This document shows, in pieces, positions 31,801-40,238 of a DNA stretch of 64,000 bases; within the stretch, counting starts at the first letter, position 1; each line of letters begins with the position of its first letter. The stretch is from VBDM01 sp035702665. GTDB lineage: Bacteria > Pseudomonadota > Gammaproteobacteria > Burkholderiales > SG8-39. The notes beneath the pieces were generated by a model. The model was given only the letters and a program-made list of their open reading frames with translations. It was not told the DNA's origin and made no database searches. Position numbers and translations under genes: made by a program. The DNA lies in the NCBI GenBank assembly GCA_035702665.1, contig DASSQD010000091.1, positions 36,006 to 100,005 on the forward strand. Direction: 5' to 3'.

Positions 31801-32565
31801 GCCGATCACGGCGATGCGGTGAGCCTGGACGTGTTCGATTCGGCGGAAAAGGCGCGCGAAGCGCACCGCGCCGGCCTGCGCCGGCTGTTCATGCTGCAGC
31901 TGAAGGATCAGGCGCGCTACATCGAGAAGAATCTCCCGGGGATGCAGGCGATGGCGATGCAGTACACCGCCTTCGGCAGCGCGGACGGGCTGCGCTCGCA
32001 ACTGCTGGCCGCCGCGTTCGACCGCTCCTGCATGCAGGATCCCCTACCGCGGACGCGTGCCGCATTCGAACGGAGGCGCGAGGAAGCGCGCTCGAGGGTC
32101 GCGCTGCTCGCGCAGGAAATCGCCCGTCTCGTGGCAGCGATTCTGAGCGAGCATTCGATGCTTCAGAAGAAGCTTCAGCAGGCGTCGAAGCCGTTTCCCG
32201 GCCCCTGCCGAGACGTCCAGGAAAGCACGGCACGCCTGCTGTCGAAGGGATTCATCGAGCGCACGCCCTACGAGAGGCTGCAGCATTTCCCGCGGTACCT
32301 GAAGGCTGCGTCGCTTCGGCTGGACAAGCTGCGCGCGGACCCCCAGCGGGACGCGCGCCTCGCCGCGGATATCTCACCATTGCTGGCGCAATGGCAGCGC
32401 GAGCAGCTGAAGCAGGCGAGATCCGGCCAGCCCGATGCCCGGCTGGAGCAGTTCCGCTGGCTCCTCGAGGAGCTGCGCGTGCAACTCTTCGCGCAGGAGC
32501 TGAAGACGCCGGTTCCCGTGTCGGTCAAGCGGCTCACCAAGATGTGGCAGACTACGGGCGGGTGA
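28849..32565 (+). CDS. hrpA: ATP-dependent RNA helicase HrpA
   Basis: A 1238-residue DEAH-box helicase. Motif I is GETGSGKTTQLPK, motif II DEAH, motif III SATID, and motif VI is in the AAKQRAGRCGRV stretch. Helicase-associated (HA2), OB and long DUF3418-type C-terminal domains complete the HrpA layout. HrpA unwinds RNA and is linked to mRNA processing and ribosome rescue. The start overlaps the ribE stop. Confidence 0.95.
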   Translation: MGFSPEEIERRRALAPRPEFPEELPISAKREAIAAAITAHQVVIVCGETGSGKTTQLPKICLAIGRGIAGLIGHTQPRRIAARATASRVAQELKTELGGAVGYKIRFTDKTGARSYIKVMTDGILLAETQGDRELRQYDTLIIDEAHERSLNIDFLLGYVKQLLPRRRDLKLIITSATIDAERFSRHFEGAPVIEVSGRLHPVEVRYRPVDPEDEDTGINDAIGEAVEDLARAGQGDVLVFLPGEREIREAAEALRKRHPPHTEILPLFARLSAEEQNRVFRPHGGRRIVLATNVAETSLTVPGIRYVVDTGLARVKRYSYRNKVEQLRVEAVSQAAAKQRAGRCGRVASGVCVRLYAEDEFARRPAFTDPEVLRSSLANVILRMKSLGLGAVEDFPFIDPPSPRAIQDGYDLLAELGAVDDANELSDTGRHLARIPVDPRIGRMVLAARSEDALRDVLVIAAALSVQDPRERPAERAGAADEAQKRFDDDKSDFLSWLKLWKFFEEGLQSRKSNRKLQQACRDHFLSYNRMREWRDIHGQLKELVAELGWRIPETPATYVQIHRALLAGLLGNVGMKTEEGNFLGARGMRFWVHPGSGVGKKAGRWIMAAEVTETTRLYARCVANIDAEWLESVGAHLVRRHRYDPHWEKKAAHVAAFERGTLYGLPLYAGRRVHYGPTDPVGSRKIFIRQALVEGDYETRAPFFAHNRRLVREIEQLEHKSRRPDVLVDDELIYAFYDSLVPESIHNGADFERWRRDAESGNPRLLFLQREDLMRHQAAGVTTAQFPPQLEMAGRSFALEYHHEPGSQRDGVTLTVPLLALNQIDAAKCDWLVGGLLREKITRLAKSLPQKLRHQLGPLPEFVEAFLAASPPADAPLAQVLARHARRELNLAIPLEAFRPETLPAHLSMNFRVVDEHGRQLAMGRNLAQLRAELGNAAGERFAEIAQAEAPSERVTGWEFGDLEEIAEIRQGSQTLIGYTGLADHGDAVSLDVFDSAEKAREAHRAGLRRLFMLQLKDQARYIEKNLPGMQAMAMQYTAFGSADGLRSQLLAAAFDRSCMQDPLPRTRAAFERRREEARSRVALLAQEIARLVAAILSEHSMLQKKLQQASKPFPGPCRDVQESTARLLSKGFIERTPYERLQHFPRYLKAASLRLDKLRADPQRDARLAADISPLLAQWQREQLKQARSGQPDARLEQFRWLLEELRVQLFAQELKTPVPVSVKRLTKMWQTTGG

Positions 32566-32566
32566 G

Positions 32567-33319
32567 ATGCTCATGGAGAGGATCCTTGCAGCGCTGCTGA
32601 GGGGTTTCGCCAGCCTGCTGCATCCGAGGATGCTGTGGCTTATGGTGTGGCCGACGCTCCTCGCGCTCGCGGTCTGGGTGACGCTCGCAGTCCTTTACTG
32701 GAGCCAGGCCGTCACCTGGGTCGATCTCGAGCTGCATCAGTGGCCTGTCTATCGGTGGGCTCTATCGGTCTGGCCTGTCACGCTTCTTGCGGCCTGGCTT
32801 GCGTGGCTTCTTCTGCTCTTCCTCTTCGTGCCGGTCGTCCTGATCACCGCCGTGCTGATCATCAGCGTAGTTGCCATGCCGGCGATGGTCGCTCACGTCG
32901 CGGAGCGCGATTACCCTCGTCTCGCGCGCCGAAAAGGAGGGACCTTCGCCGGCAGTGTCTGGAACTCGCTTGCGTCGCTCGTCCTGCTCCTGTTCCTCTT
33001 CATTGTTACGCTTCCTTTGTGGCTCCTGCCGCTGCTGTGGCCGGTGCTCCCGATCGCATTGTTCGGCTACTTCAACCAGCGCGTCTACCGCTACGATGCC
33101 CTTGCCGAGCATGGCACCGCGACAGAGATTGCGGAGCTGGTCGAGCGAGACCGAGGCGAACTGTTCCTGCTCGGGGTCGTCCTGGCGATCGTCGGCCACT
33201 TGCCCTTGCTCGGCTTGGCGATGCCCGTGTACGGAGGCCTCGTCTTCATCCACTACGCTCTTGCGCGCCTGACGGAATCGCGGAACGAGCCCATCGAAGG
33301 CAGCGCAAAGCGCGCATGA
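32567..33319 (+). CDS. EI24-domain integral membrane protein
   Basis: A 250-residue protein with four or more strong membrane segments (for example WLMVWPTLLALAVWVTLAVL and WLLLLFLFVPVVLITAVLI). It matches the EI24/CysZ-like family. Two ATGs two codons apart (32567, 32573) could start it. CysZ itself is a sulfate channel, but these betaproteobacterial homologues have no established function. The gene sits between hrpA and a MoaB-type gene with overlaps, suggesting one transcript. Confidence 0.83.
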   Translation: MLMERILAALLRGFASLLHPRMLWLMVWPTLLALAVWVTLAVLYWSQAVTWVDLELHQWPVYRWALSVWPVTLLAAWLAWLLLLFLFVPVVLITAVLIISVVAMPAMVAHVAERDYPRLARRKGGTFAGSVWNSLASLVLLLFLFIVTLPLWLLPLLWPVLPIALFGYFNQRVYRYDALAEHGTATEIAELVERDRGELFLLGVVLAIVGHLPLLGLAMPVYGGLVFIHYALARLTESRNEPIEGSAKRA

Positions 33320-34071
33320 AAGTGGGGACGGTCATCATCGGCGACGAGATCATCGTCGGCAAGCGAGTCGACAAGCATTTCGCCAAGCTGATTGAGATAC
33401 TCGCGGCGCGCGGCATGAAACTGGCTTGGTGCGAGTACCTCGGCGACAATCCGGAGCTGATCACCGCCACCTTTAGGCGCACGTTTGCTTCGGAAGACCT
33501 GGTATTTAGCTTTGGAGGCATTGGCGCGACGCCTGACGATCACACGCGCCAGTGCGTCGCTGATGCCCTCGGGGTCAGGCTCGAGCTCCTCCCCGACGCA
33601 GAGGCGGCGATACGCTCGCGCACCGACATGGTGATCACGCCCCAGCGTCTCAAGATGGGAGAGTTCCCGCGTGGCGCTCGCATCATCCCCAATGCGTACA
33701 ACAAGATACCCGGATTCTCGGTCCGGGATCACCACTTCGTTCCCGGGTTTCCCGTGATGGCATGGCCGATGGTCGAGTGGGTGCTCGATAGCCACTATCG
33801 ATCGTTGTTCCACCGGGTGCCGGAAACGGAAGCATCGATCATGGTGTACGAGTTGGCCGAATCCACGATCACGCCGCTGATGCTCGAGATCGAATCGACA
33901 TTCCCGAGGCTAAAGTCCTTCAGCCTTCCCAGCATGGGAGAGGCGGGCGTGCGGCGGCACATCGAGCTCGGCGTGCGCGGCGCCCCCGATGAAGTCGCCC
34001 CAGCCATCGAACGCATGAAGGAGGGCGTCACGATGCTCGGGGGCAGGTGGGAGCCCGTCGTGCCTGGCTGA
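33316..34071 (+). CDS. MoaB/CinA-type molybdopterin-binding domain protein
   Basis: A 251-residue protein with the MoCF_biosynth fold: TVIIGDEIIVGKRVDKHFAKL at the N terminus and FSFGGIGATPDDHTRQCVADAL near residue 70. It resembles the N-terminal half of CinA, without the C-terminal nicotinamide-nucleotide amidase domain. ATG overlaps the upstream stop. Such proteins are usually annotated competence/damage-inducible protein A; the role is uncertain. Confidence 0.85.
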   Translation: MKVGTVIIGDEIIVGKRVDKHFAKLIEILAARGMKLAWCEYLGDNPELITATFRRTFASEDLVFSFGGIGATPDDHTRQCVADALGVRLELLPDAEAAIRSRTDMVITPQRLKMGEFPRGARIIPNAYNKIPGFSVRDHHFVPGFPVMAWPMVEWVLDSHYRSLFHRVPETEASIMVYELAESTITPLMLEIESTFPRLKSFSLPSMGEAGVRRHIELGVRGAPDEVAPAIERMKEGVTMLGGRWEPVVPG

Positions 34072-34098
34072 GCGGGTCCTTCTTGGACCCGCAAACAA

Positions 34099-34124
34099 AA
34101 AGCCCTGGCTTGCGCCAGGGCTTT
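34099..34124 (-). terminator. Rho-independent terminator of the phasin gene
   Basis: An 11-bp perfect stem (AAAGCCCTGGC with its complement) and a 4-base loop. Read on the minus strand the stem is followed by a T-rich run (TTTTTGTTTG), so it mainly ends the phasin transcript. On the plus strand the T run is short, and it may only partly stop the upstream operon. Confidence 0.85.
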
Positions 34125-34181
34125 AGGGCGCCTCCGGAGAGGAGGAGGAGGAGAACCGGAGGCGCAGGAGGTGGGTGCGAC

Positions 34182-34730
34182 TCAGGCTGCCGCGGCCGCG
34201 TGCTTCTTTTCCTTGTGCGGGGTGGGCGTGGCTGCCGCGGCGAAGTTCGCCTCAGCGATCTCGGTGGCCTGCTTCGCGACCTTGTTGAAACTGTCGTAGG
34301 CCGTGCTCGCCGCAGCGAGCGCGGATTTTACCGCCGCAACCGCGACGTCGGAGCCGGCGGGCGCGCTCTTCGAGACCTTGTCGAGGATGCCGACCAGGTT
34401 CTTGCTGAATTCGGCAGAGCGCGCTTCCAGAAACTTCACCAATTCGCTCTGCGATTGCGCGGCGACTTCGTAGACGCCGCGCGAGTAGGCGACGGCCTTT
34501 TCCAGCGCCGGCTGGGATGCAGCCGTATTCAGTGCGAAGTACTCCTGCGCGTCCTTTGCGTTCAAGAGAGCCTTGGTGCGGCCCAGGCCTTCTTCGAATG
34601 CGGCCTTGGCCGCGTTAAAGTTCAGGACCGACAGCCGCTCGAACGCGGCGAACTGCGATCCGGCGAAACCGAGCACAGTCTCTAGACCAGCCTTGTTTGC
34701 GCTGGTGATCTGTTCAGGTGTGAGGTACAT
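34182..34730 (-). CDS. phaP: Phasin family protein
   Basis: A 182-residue phasin: it opens YLTPEQITSANKAGLETVLGFA, is alanine-rich with amphipathic helices and ends in a lysine/alanine tail. Phasins coat polyhydroxyalkanoate granules. ATG at 34730 has GGAGA upstream. The gene stands alone with its own terminator and a palindromic upstream region, consistent with PhaR-type control. It implies the organism stores PHA. Confidence 0.92.
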   Translation of the reverse strand: MYLTPEQITSANKAGLETVLGFAGSQFAAFERLSVLNFNAAKAAFEEGLGRTKALLNAKDAQEYFALNTAASQPALEKAVAYSRGVYEVAAQSQSELVKFLEARSAEFSKNLVGILDKVSKSAPAGSDVAVAAVKSALAAASTAYDSFNKVAKQATEIAEANFAAAATPTPHKEKKHAAAAA

Positions 34731-34800
34731 GATCTTCTCCAGTAGAGGTACGGAACTTTGGGAGGGCTGAATTCGTGACGATGACTCTTGGCCTTGGTTA

Positions 34801-34827
34801 TGTTGCATTGCAACAATAGAATTCTAT
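34801..34827. promoter_or_regulatory. Palindromic operator-like region upstream of phasin
   Basis: Two perfect palindromes lie side by side, 71-97 bp upstream of the phasin start. One is TGTTGCA-T-TGCAACA (34801-34815); the other is the 12-mer ATAGAATTCTAT (34816-34827), which contains TAGAAT, a -10-like hexamer, on both strands. A PHA-responsive repressor such as PhaR is the obvious candidate binder for the TGC-containing palindrome. Binding is inferred. Confidence 0.45.
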
Positions 34828-34970
34828 CAAGGAAACATAGGATGTCAAGGAAAATTGGTGCGGTGCAGTATGAGGAGGGCGAAGAGGCCCGAGGAACAGC
34901 GGATTGGCCGGACTGCCAAGTAAGTGATCATGAACATATAACACGTTGTTTAATAAAGACAACGTTACGT

Positions 34971-35879
34971 CTATTCCTCCACGAGCAAGCTGTGGCGCTG
35001 CGGGACATGCCCCATATACCAATTGGCACGTGCCCAGGCCCAGACTTCAGGAAGACTTGCCCGCTCCAGCTGTCCGGGGGGCTTCTGCCCGAGGAAGCGC
35101 AGGGCTCGCCACACCTGGCGTGGTGCCCCAGCCGTAGACAGGGGGGCGGCCAATGTTTGCTTGCTGAGCTTCTCGCGGCTCCGATTCACGGCAACCGGTA
35201 GATGCGCGTATCGCGGCGCCGCGTAGCCGAGTCGTCGCTGAAGTAGGATCTGTCGCGGCGTCGACCACAGCAAGTCCGCGCCGCGCACGACATCGGTGAT
35301 GCCCTGCTCGAAATCGTCCACGACCACCGCCAGCTGGTACGCGTACAGGCCGTCGGCTCGCCGCACGACGAAATCTCCGACTTCCCGGGCCAGGTTTTGC
35401 TCGGTTCGGCCCTGCACGCGGTCATCGAACGCAATCGGCGTCTCATCCACTCGAGCGCGGATTGCACGCCCTGGGCGATCCGACGGCAGGCCGCTCCGGC
35501 AGGTCCCGGGGTAGATCGGCTCGCTAGCGCCGCCCAGGCTCGAATCGGCGATCTCGCGCCGCGTGCAAGCGCAGGGGAACAGCCTCCCGTCGCGCTGCAG
35601 ACGCTCGAGGGCCGCCGCGTAGGCCCGTCCGCGATGGCTCTGTCGCACCACGCCTTCGTCCCATTCGAACCCGTACGCCTCGAGCGTGCGCAGGATCGCG
35701 TCAGCCGCTCCGTCGGCCTCGCGGGGGCGATCGAGGTCGTCCATGCGGACGAGCCACACCCCTCCGTCCGCCCGCGCGTCCAGGTAGCTGCCGACCGCGG
35801 CGATTAGAGAGCCGAAGTGCAGCGGCCCTGTCGGCGAAGGGGCAAATCGCCCTCGGTAGAGCTTGCGCGAGTCATGCAT
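34971..35879 (-). CDS. gluQ: Glutamyl-Q tRNA(Asp) synthetase
   Basis: A 302-residue truncated GluRS-like enzyme that attaches glutamate to queuosine in tRNA(Asp). It has the HIGH-equivalent motif APSPTGPLHFGSL, the zinc-site cysteines in FPCACTRRE with a later YPGTC, and the KMSKS-equivalent REKLSKQT. It lacks the anticodon-binding domain, as expected. Its start lies about 40 bp from the divergent flavoprotein gene. Confidence 0.93.
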   Translation of the reverse strand: MHDSRKLYRGRFAPSPTGPLHFGSLIAAVGSYLDARADGGVWLVRMDDLDRPREADGAADAILRTLEAYGFEWDEGVVRQSHRGRAYAAALERLQRDGRLFPCACTRREIADSSLGGASEPIYPGTCRSGLPSDRPGRAIRARVDETPIAFDDRVQGRTEQNLAREVGDFVVRRADGLYAYQLAVVVDDFEQGITDVVRGADLLWSTPRQILLQRRLGYAAPRYAHLPVAVNRSREKLSKQTLAAPLSTAGAPRQVWRALRFLGQKPPGQLERASLPEVWAWARANWYMGHVPQRHSLLVEE

Positions 35880-35922
35880 AATCGCTTGGAAAGCATATCA
35901 GCCCGCGCCCCTCCAGAGAAAA

Positions 35923-37233
35923 GTGAGTCGTTCACACCAGATCGTCATCGTCGGTGGCGGCGCGGGAGGTCTGGAGCTCGCGACACGTGCGGGCGATCGC
36001 TTCGGCCGCAAAGGGCGCGCCGCCGTTACGCTGGTCGACGTGAACGAGACGCACCTGTGGAAGCCTCTGTTGCACGAGGTGGCCGCCGGCAGCATGGACA
36101 TCCACGCCCATCAGCTCGACTACTTGGCGCAGGCGCGCTGGCATCATTTCAATTTCTGCTGCGGAGCTCTGGAGGGGCTGGATCGCGAGCGCAGCGAGAT
36201 CACCGTGGCGCCGACGCTCGACGAGCGCGGGGCGGAAGTGATCCCGCGCCGCACGCTGCACTATGACACACTGGTGATCGCGATCGGAAGCGTCGCCAAT
36301 ACCTTCGGTGTCGCCGGAGTCGGCGAGCACGCTTTCGCTCTGGAATCCGCGGGCGAGGCGGACCGATTCCACCGGCGTCTGATCAACGCGTGCATCCAGG
36401 CAAACTATCGTCCGGGGAGCACAGAGGCCCGGCTGCGCATCGTCATCGTCGGCGGCGGGGCTACGGGTGTCGAGCTCGCTGCCGAGTTGCACAACACGAC
36501 CCGCGTTCTCGCGGCGTACGGTCTCGAGAACATCGATCCGGGACGGTTTCTGCAGATCACGCTCCTCGACGCCGGGCCGCGGGTTCTTCCGATGCTTCCC
36601 GAGCGTATAGCCGCCGCGGTGACACGAGCGCTCGAGGACATCGGCGTGCGGGTCGTAAGCGCTCAGCAGGCGGTGGAGGTCACCGCGGGAGAAGTGAAGA
36701 CCCGCGGTGGAGGCGTCTTCTCCGCCGATCTGACCGTCTGGGCCGCGGGGATCAGAGGAGCCGACGTACTGAAAGACCTGGACGGGCTAGAGACGAACCG
36801 CATCAACCAGCTCATCGTCCTTCCAACACTTCAGACTACGCGCGACCCTGATGTCTTCGCGCTGGGTGACTGCTCGTCGTTTCCCCGCGAGAATGGAAGG
36901 CCGTCGGTGCCGCCGGCGGCACAGGCGGCCCACCAGCAGGCCTCGCACCTGCTTGGAGCTATTGCGCGGCGCCTCGAAGGCCGGGCGCCCGTGCCGTTTC
37001 GCTACCGCGACTTCGGCTCCCTCGTATCGCTCGGCGAATACAGTACGATCGGCTCGCTAATGGGGTTCCTATCCGGGCGGAGCTACCGAGTCGAGGGTTG
37101 GTTCGCGCGCATCATGTATCTGTCGCTGTACAAGATGCATCTCTACGCCCTGCATGGGCCGGTCGGCGTGATCCTGGATACGCTGGCGCGGCTTCTCAAG
37201 CGCGGCACGGAACCGCGGGTCAAGCTGCACTGA
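35923..37233 (+). CDS. Type II NADH dehydrogenase-like FAD oxidoreductase
   Basis: A 436-residue flavoprotein with two Rossmann motifs: IVIVGGGAGGLELATRAGD for FAD at the N terminus and IVIVGGGATGVELAAELH for NAD(P)H near residue 170. ALGDCSSFP is the second FAD-binding motif. The C-terminal region (FARIMYLSLYKMHLYALHG) is the membrane-associating part of NDH-2 proteins, which move electrons from NADH to quinone without pumping protons. GTG 35923 is chosen because it gives the conserved N terminus; an ATG 60 bp upstream would run into the divergent gluQ start. Confidence 0.88.
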   Translation: MSRSHQIVIVGGGAGGLELATRAGDRFGRKGRAAVTLVDVNETHLWKPLLHEVAAGSMDIHAHQLDYLAQARWHHFNFCCGALEGLDRERSEITVAPTLDERGAEVIPRRTLHYDTLVIAIGSVANTFGVAGVGEHAFALESAGEADRFHRRLINACIQANYRPGSTEARLRIVIVGGGATGVELAAELHNTTRVLAAYGLENIDPGRFLQITLLDAGPRVLPMLPERIAAAVTRALEDIGVRVVSAQQAVEVTAGEVKTRGGGVFSADLTVWAAGIRGADVLKDLDGLETNRINQLIVLPTLQTTRDPDVFALGDCSSFPRENGRPSVPPAAQAAHQQASHLLGAIARRLEGRAPVPFRYRDFGSLVSLGEYSTIGSLMGFLSGRSYRVEGWFARIMYLSLYKMHLYALHGPVGVILDTLARLLKRGTEPRVKLH

Positions 37234-37274
37234 TGGAGATATACTTGCCGCTCTCAAGAATCGGAGACCGCCGC

Positions 37275-37655
37275 GTGGCAACCGTCGCATTGACAAAAGA
37301 CAATTTCGAAGAAGTCGTCAACGGGAACGACATGGTGATCGTCGACTTCTGGGCGCCGTGGTGTGGCCCGTGCAAGGGGTTCGCGCCGGTGTTCGACGCG
37401 GCCTCGGAAAAGCATACCGACGTGATCTTCGGCAAGGTGAATACAGACGACGAGCAGGAGTTGGCCGCCTCGTTCAACATCCGTTCGATACCGACCCTGA
37501 TGCTGTTTCGCGAGAAGGTCATCCTGTTCTCGCAGGCGGGTGCGCTGCCGGGCAACGCGCTAGAGGAGATCCTTACCAAGGGGAAGGAACTGGACATGGC
37601 GGCGGTGCACAGGGAGATCGCGGAGCGCGAGGCCGCTGCGCCGGGCCAGAGTTGA
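37275..37655 (+). CDS. Thioredoxin-family protein
   Basis: A 126-residue thioredoxin with active site WAPWCGPCKGFAP and the cis-proline motif RSIPTLMLF. It is about 20 residues longer than classical thioredoxin, with a charged C-terminal helix (MAAVHREIAEREAAAPGQS). GTG 37275 has GGAG at good spacing and gives VATVALTKDNFEEVV; an ATG at 37233 overlapping the upstream stop is the alternative. It probably reduces disulfides in the cytoplasm and may be cotranscribed with the flavoprotein. Confidence 0.9.
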   Translation: MATVALTKDNFEEVVNGNDMVIVDFWAPWCGPCKGFAPVFDAASEKHTDVIFGKVNTDDEQELAASFNIRSIPTLMLFREKVILFSQAGALPGNALEEILTKGKELDMAAVHREIAEREAAAPGQS

Positions 37656-37675
37656 GCCGGGGCGACGCGCAATGA

Positions 37676-37704
37676 AAAGGGCAGGAGAGTCGCTCCTGCC
37701 CTTT
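37676..37704. terminator. Bidirectional terminator between thioredoxin and lysine-rich peptide genes
   Basis: A 12-bp stem AAAGGGCAGGAG with its complement and a 5-base loop lies between two convergent genes. T runs are modest on both sides (TTT on the plus strand, TTTT on the minus strand). It probably serves both transcripts. Confidence 0.8.
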
Positions 37705-37721
37705 CCGCTGCGCAGAGAACC

Positions 37722-37904
37722 TTACTTCTTGTCGTCCTTCTTCGCGGCCTTCTTGTTGCTCTTCTTGGCTTTCTTCCCGTCCTTGCCGTCGCCCTTCTTC
37801 ATTTCATCTTTCTTCATCGGCGCACCCGTGTGCGACGCAGCGACCGCAAACCCACTCGACACAGCGAAAACTGCGGCGACCAACAGCGACAATAGCTTCT
37901 TCAT
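37722..37904 (-). CDS. Small exported lysine-rich protein
   Basis: A 60-residue protein with a clear signal peptide (MKKLLSLLVAAVFAVSSGFAVA) and a mature part of about 38 residues dominated by lysine and aspartate (MKKDEMKKGDGKDGKKAKK). AGGAGA precedes the ATG. It resembles low-complexity periplasmic proteins such as acid-shock-type peptides only in composition. The function is unknown. Confidence 0.75.
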   Translation of the reverse strand: MKKLLSLLVAAVFAVSSGFAVAASHTGAPMKKDEMKKGDGKDGKKAKKSNKKAAKKDDKK

Positions 37905-38026
37905 GCAACGTCTCCTCTGAGCGTTATTAGAATGTCCGGTCACCGTATGCCGGTAAACCGCGGCGTATCCTAGCATATAGACTTGAAAATGCGAATGATT
38001 CACCCCTTCCAGTATCGGCCTTTGAC

Positions 38027-39070
38027 GTGAACCCGGGGATCGCCTACGCGTTGCTCGGAGCGGCGCTGTTTGGCGCGAGTACGCCGATCGCCAAGCTGCT
38101 CGTCGGCGAGATCGGGCCGCTGATGCTCGCGGGGCTTCTGTATGCGGGGTCCGGACTGGGACTCGGCGCGTGGCATCTCCTGCGTCAGTGGATCCGCCCC
38201 GCGGTCGCCCGCCCCAAGTTCGCTGTTGTCGACTACAAGTGGCTGGCGGGCGCGGTCGTGTCGGGCGGCGTGATCGCGCCGGTCCTGCTCATGCTCGGCC
38301 TGTCTGCCGCTTCCGCATCGAGCACGTCCCTGCTGCTGAATCTGGAGGCGGTGTTCACTGCGCTGCTGGCGTGGTTCGCGTTCCGGGAGAACTTCGACCG
38401 GCGCATAGCGCTGGGAATGGTCCTGATCGTGTGCGGCGGCATAGTGCTCAGCTGGCCCTCGAAGGGGATCTCGACCTCATTGCCGGCGCTGGCGGTCGCA
38501 GGCGCCTGTGTGTGCTGGGCTCTCGACAACAATCTCACTCGCAAGATCTCGGCCGGCGATCCGGTCCGGATCGCGTGCATCAAGGGATTGGCGGCCGGAA
38601 CCGTCAACCTGTGTGCCTCGGCCGCTTTCGGGGCCACGCCGCCGGCGCCGGGCTCGGCGCTGGCTGCGGCCGCAGTCGGGTTTCTGGGATACGGAGTCAG
38701 CCTCGCGTTGTTCGTCGTGGCGTTGCGTCTGCTCGGCACGGCGCGAACCGGAGCCTATTTCGCGACCGCGCCTTTCATCGGCGCGGCGGTTTCGTTCGCG
38801 CTTCTGGGCGAGCGGCCGGACGCGCTTTTCTGGAGCGCCGCGGCTCTCATCGCGGCCGGCGTCGCCCTGCATCTTTCCGAGCGTCACCGGCATCGGCATC
38901 GGCACGACGCGCTGACGCACGGGCACTCGCATGCGCACGACGAGCACCACCGCCACGAGCACGACTTCGAGTGGGACGGCACCGAACCCCACTCGCACGA
39001 TCACGATCACGTTCCGATGACTCACAGCCATGAGCACTACCCGGACATACATCATCGGCACGGCCACTGA
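38027..39070 (+). CDS. DMT/EamA-family transporter with histidine-rich tail
   Basis: The 347-residue protein has about ten membrane segments in two EamA repeats (starting GIAYALLGAALFGASTPIAKLL). A C-terminal tail from about residue 282 holds roughly two dozen histidines in HGHSHAHDEHHRHEH-like runs. Such tails bind zinc, nickel or cobalt, so metal export or metal sensing is plausible but unproven. The start is GTG. The last 41 bp overlap the start of the TPR gene in another frame. Confidence 0.87.
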   Translation: MNPGIAYALLGAALFGASTPIAKLLVGEIGPLMLAGLLYAGSGLGLGAWHLLRQWIRPAVARPKFAVVDYKWLAGAVVSGGVIAPVLLMLGLSAASASSTSLLLNLEAVFTALLAWFAFRENFDRRIALGMVLIVCGGIVLSWPSKGISTSLPALAVAGACVCWALDNNLTRKISAGDPVRIACIKGLAAGTVNLCASAAFGATPPAPGSALAAAAVGFLGYGVSLALFVVALRLLGTARTGAYFATAPFIGAAVSFALLGERPDALFWSAAALIAAGVALHLSERHRHRHRHDALTHGHSHAHDEHHRHEHDFEWDGTEPHSHDHDHVPMTHSHEHYPDIHHRHGH

Positions 39071-40238
39071 GGCCTTGCTCGTGCTCGTTCTGGCGTCGCT
39101 GGCAATCGCGGCTCACGCTGCGCCGTACGTGCCCAAGGACGACTCGGTCGTGCTCGAGCACCTGCCGACGAGAGCGAGCGATCCGGTCGCCCGCGAGCTG
39201 CGCCAGTTGCGCAACGAGCTCGCCGCGAACCCGCGCAATCGGGGCGCTGCGATCCGGCTGGCGGAACGCTACTTCGCGCTCGCGAACGCGGACGGCGACC
39301 CGCGCTACATCGGCTACGCCGAGGCCGCCCTCAGGCCGTGGTGGGACCTGTCGGCGCCGCCGCTGGACGCCTTGGTCATGCGCGCAATCCTCAAGCAGTA
39401 CAGCCACGATTTCCCCGGCGCAATGAAGGACCTCGAGGCGGCGACGCGCGAGGACCCCGAGAACGCCAGGGCCTGGTCCTGGCGCGCGGCGATCGACATG
39501 GTGCAGGCCAACTACGACCGGGCGCGCAAGGACTGCCTGGCGTTGAACGACATCGAGTCGGACCTCTACTCCGTCGGATGCCTCGCTTACTTGGACGGAA
39601 CGACGGGCAAGGCGGCCGTGGCCTACCGCGCGCTCTCCGAGGCGTTCGCCCGCAGTAGCGAGGTTCCTCCGGAGGTAAAGGTCTGGGTGCTCACCCGCCT
39701 CGCGGAGATGTCGCAGCGCATGGGCAACGTCAAGCAGGCCGAGGAGCACTTCCGCGCAGCCTACTTCGAGCCGATCAACGACCAGTTCCTCCTCGGAGCG
39801 TACTCGGATTTCCTCCTCGACCAAGGACGCCCCGACGAGGTCATTCCGCTCCTGGCCGATTGGTTCAAGTCGGACATCCTGCTGCTTCGTCTCGCCATCG
39901 CCGAGAGGATACTGAAGGCTCCCAAGGCGGCCGAGCACATCGAGGCGCTGAGGTCGCGATTCGAAGCTGCTGCGCTGCGCGGCGACAAACTGCACCAGCA
40001 GGAAGAGGCACGCTTCAATCTCTATCTGCTGGGCAACAAGGAAAAGGCTCTCGCGCTCGCGCAGGAGAACTGGAGGCTGCAGCGCGAGCCCCGCGATGCG
40101 CGCATTCTCCTCGAGGCGGCGCTCGCGATGAAGGATCCCGCAGCCGCGCAGGACGCGCTCGACTGGCTCGAGCGTTCCGGCAACGAGGATCCCCTCATCC
40201 GTCAGACCGCGCAGAAACTCATGGCGCTCAAGCGGTGA
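39030..40238 (+). CDS. Exported TPR-repeat protein
   Basis: A 402-residue protein with an N-terminal signal (LLVLVLASLAIAAHA) and helical TPR-like repeats (SHDFPGAMKDLEAATREDPENARAW; GNVKQAEEHFRAAYFEP). Its start lies 41 bp inside the preceding transporter gene, and its stop overlaps the GTG of the HupE gene, so the three genes are tightly coupled. It probably acts as a periplasmic scaffold for the neighbouring membrane proteins. The function is not recognised. Confidence 0.82.
   Translation: MSTTRTYIIGTATEALLVLVLASLAIAAHAAPYVPKDDSVVLEHLPTRASDPVARELRQLRNELAANPRNRGAAIRLAERYFALANADGDPRYIGYAEAALRPWWDLSAPPLDALVMRAILKQYSHDFPGAMKDLEAATREDPENARAWSWRAAIDMVQANYDRARKDCLALNDIESDLYSVGCLAYLDGTTGKAAVAYRALSEAFARSSEVPPEVKVWVLTRLAEMSQRMGNVKQAEEHFRAAYFEPINDQFLLGAYSDFLLDQGRPDEVIPLLADWFKSDILLLRLAIAERILKAPKAAEHIEALRSRFEAAALRGDKLHQQEEARFNLYLLGNKEKALALAQENWRLQREPRDARILLEAALAMKDPAAAQDALDWLERSGNEDPLIRQTAQKLMALKR

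Noticed and set aside
34944..34964. Hairpin CGTTGT/ACAACG after gluQ as a terminator
   Set aside because: The stem is only about 6 bp with a 9-base loop and no T run follows on the minus strand.
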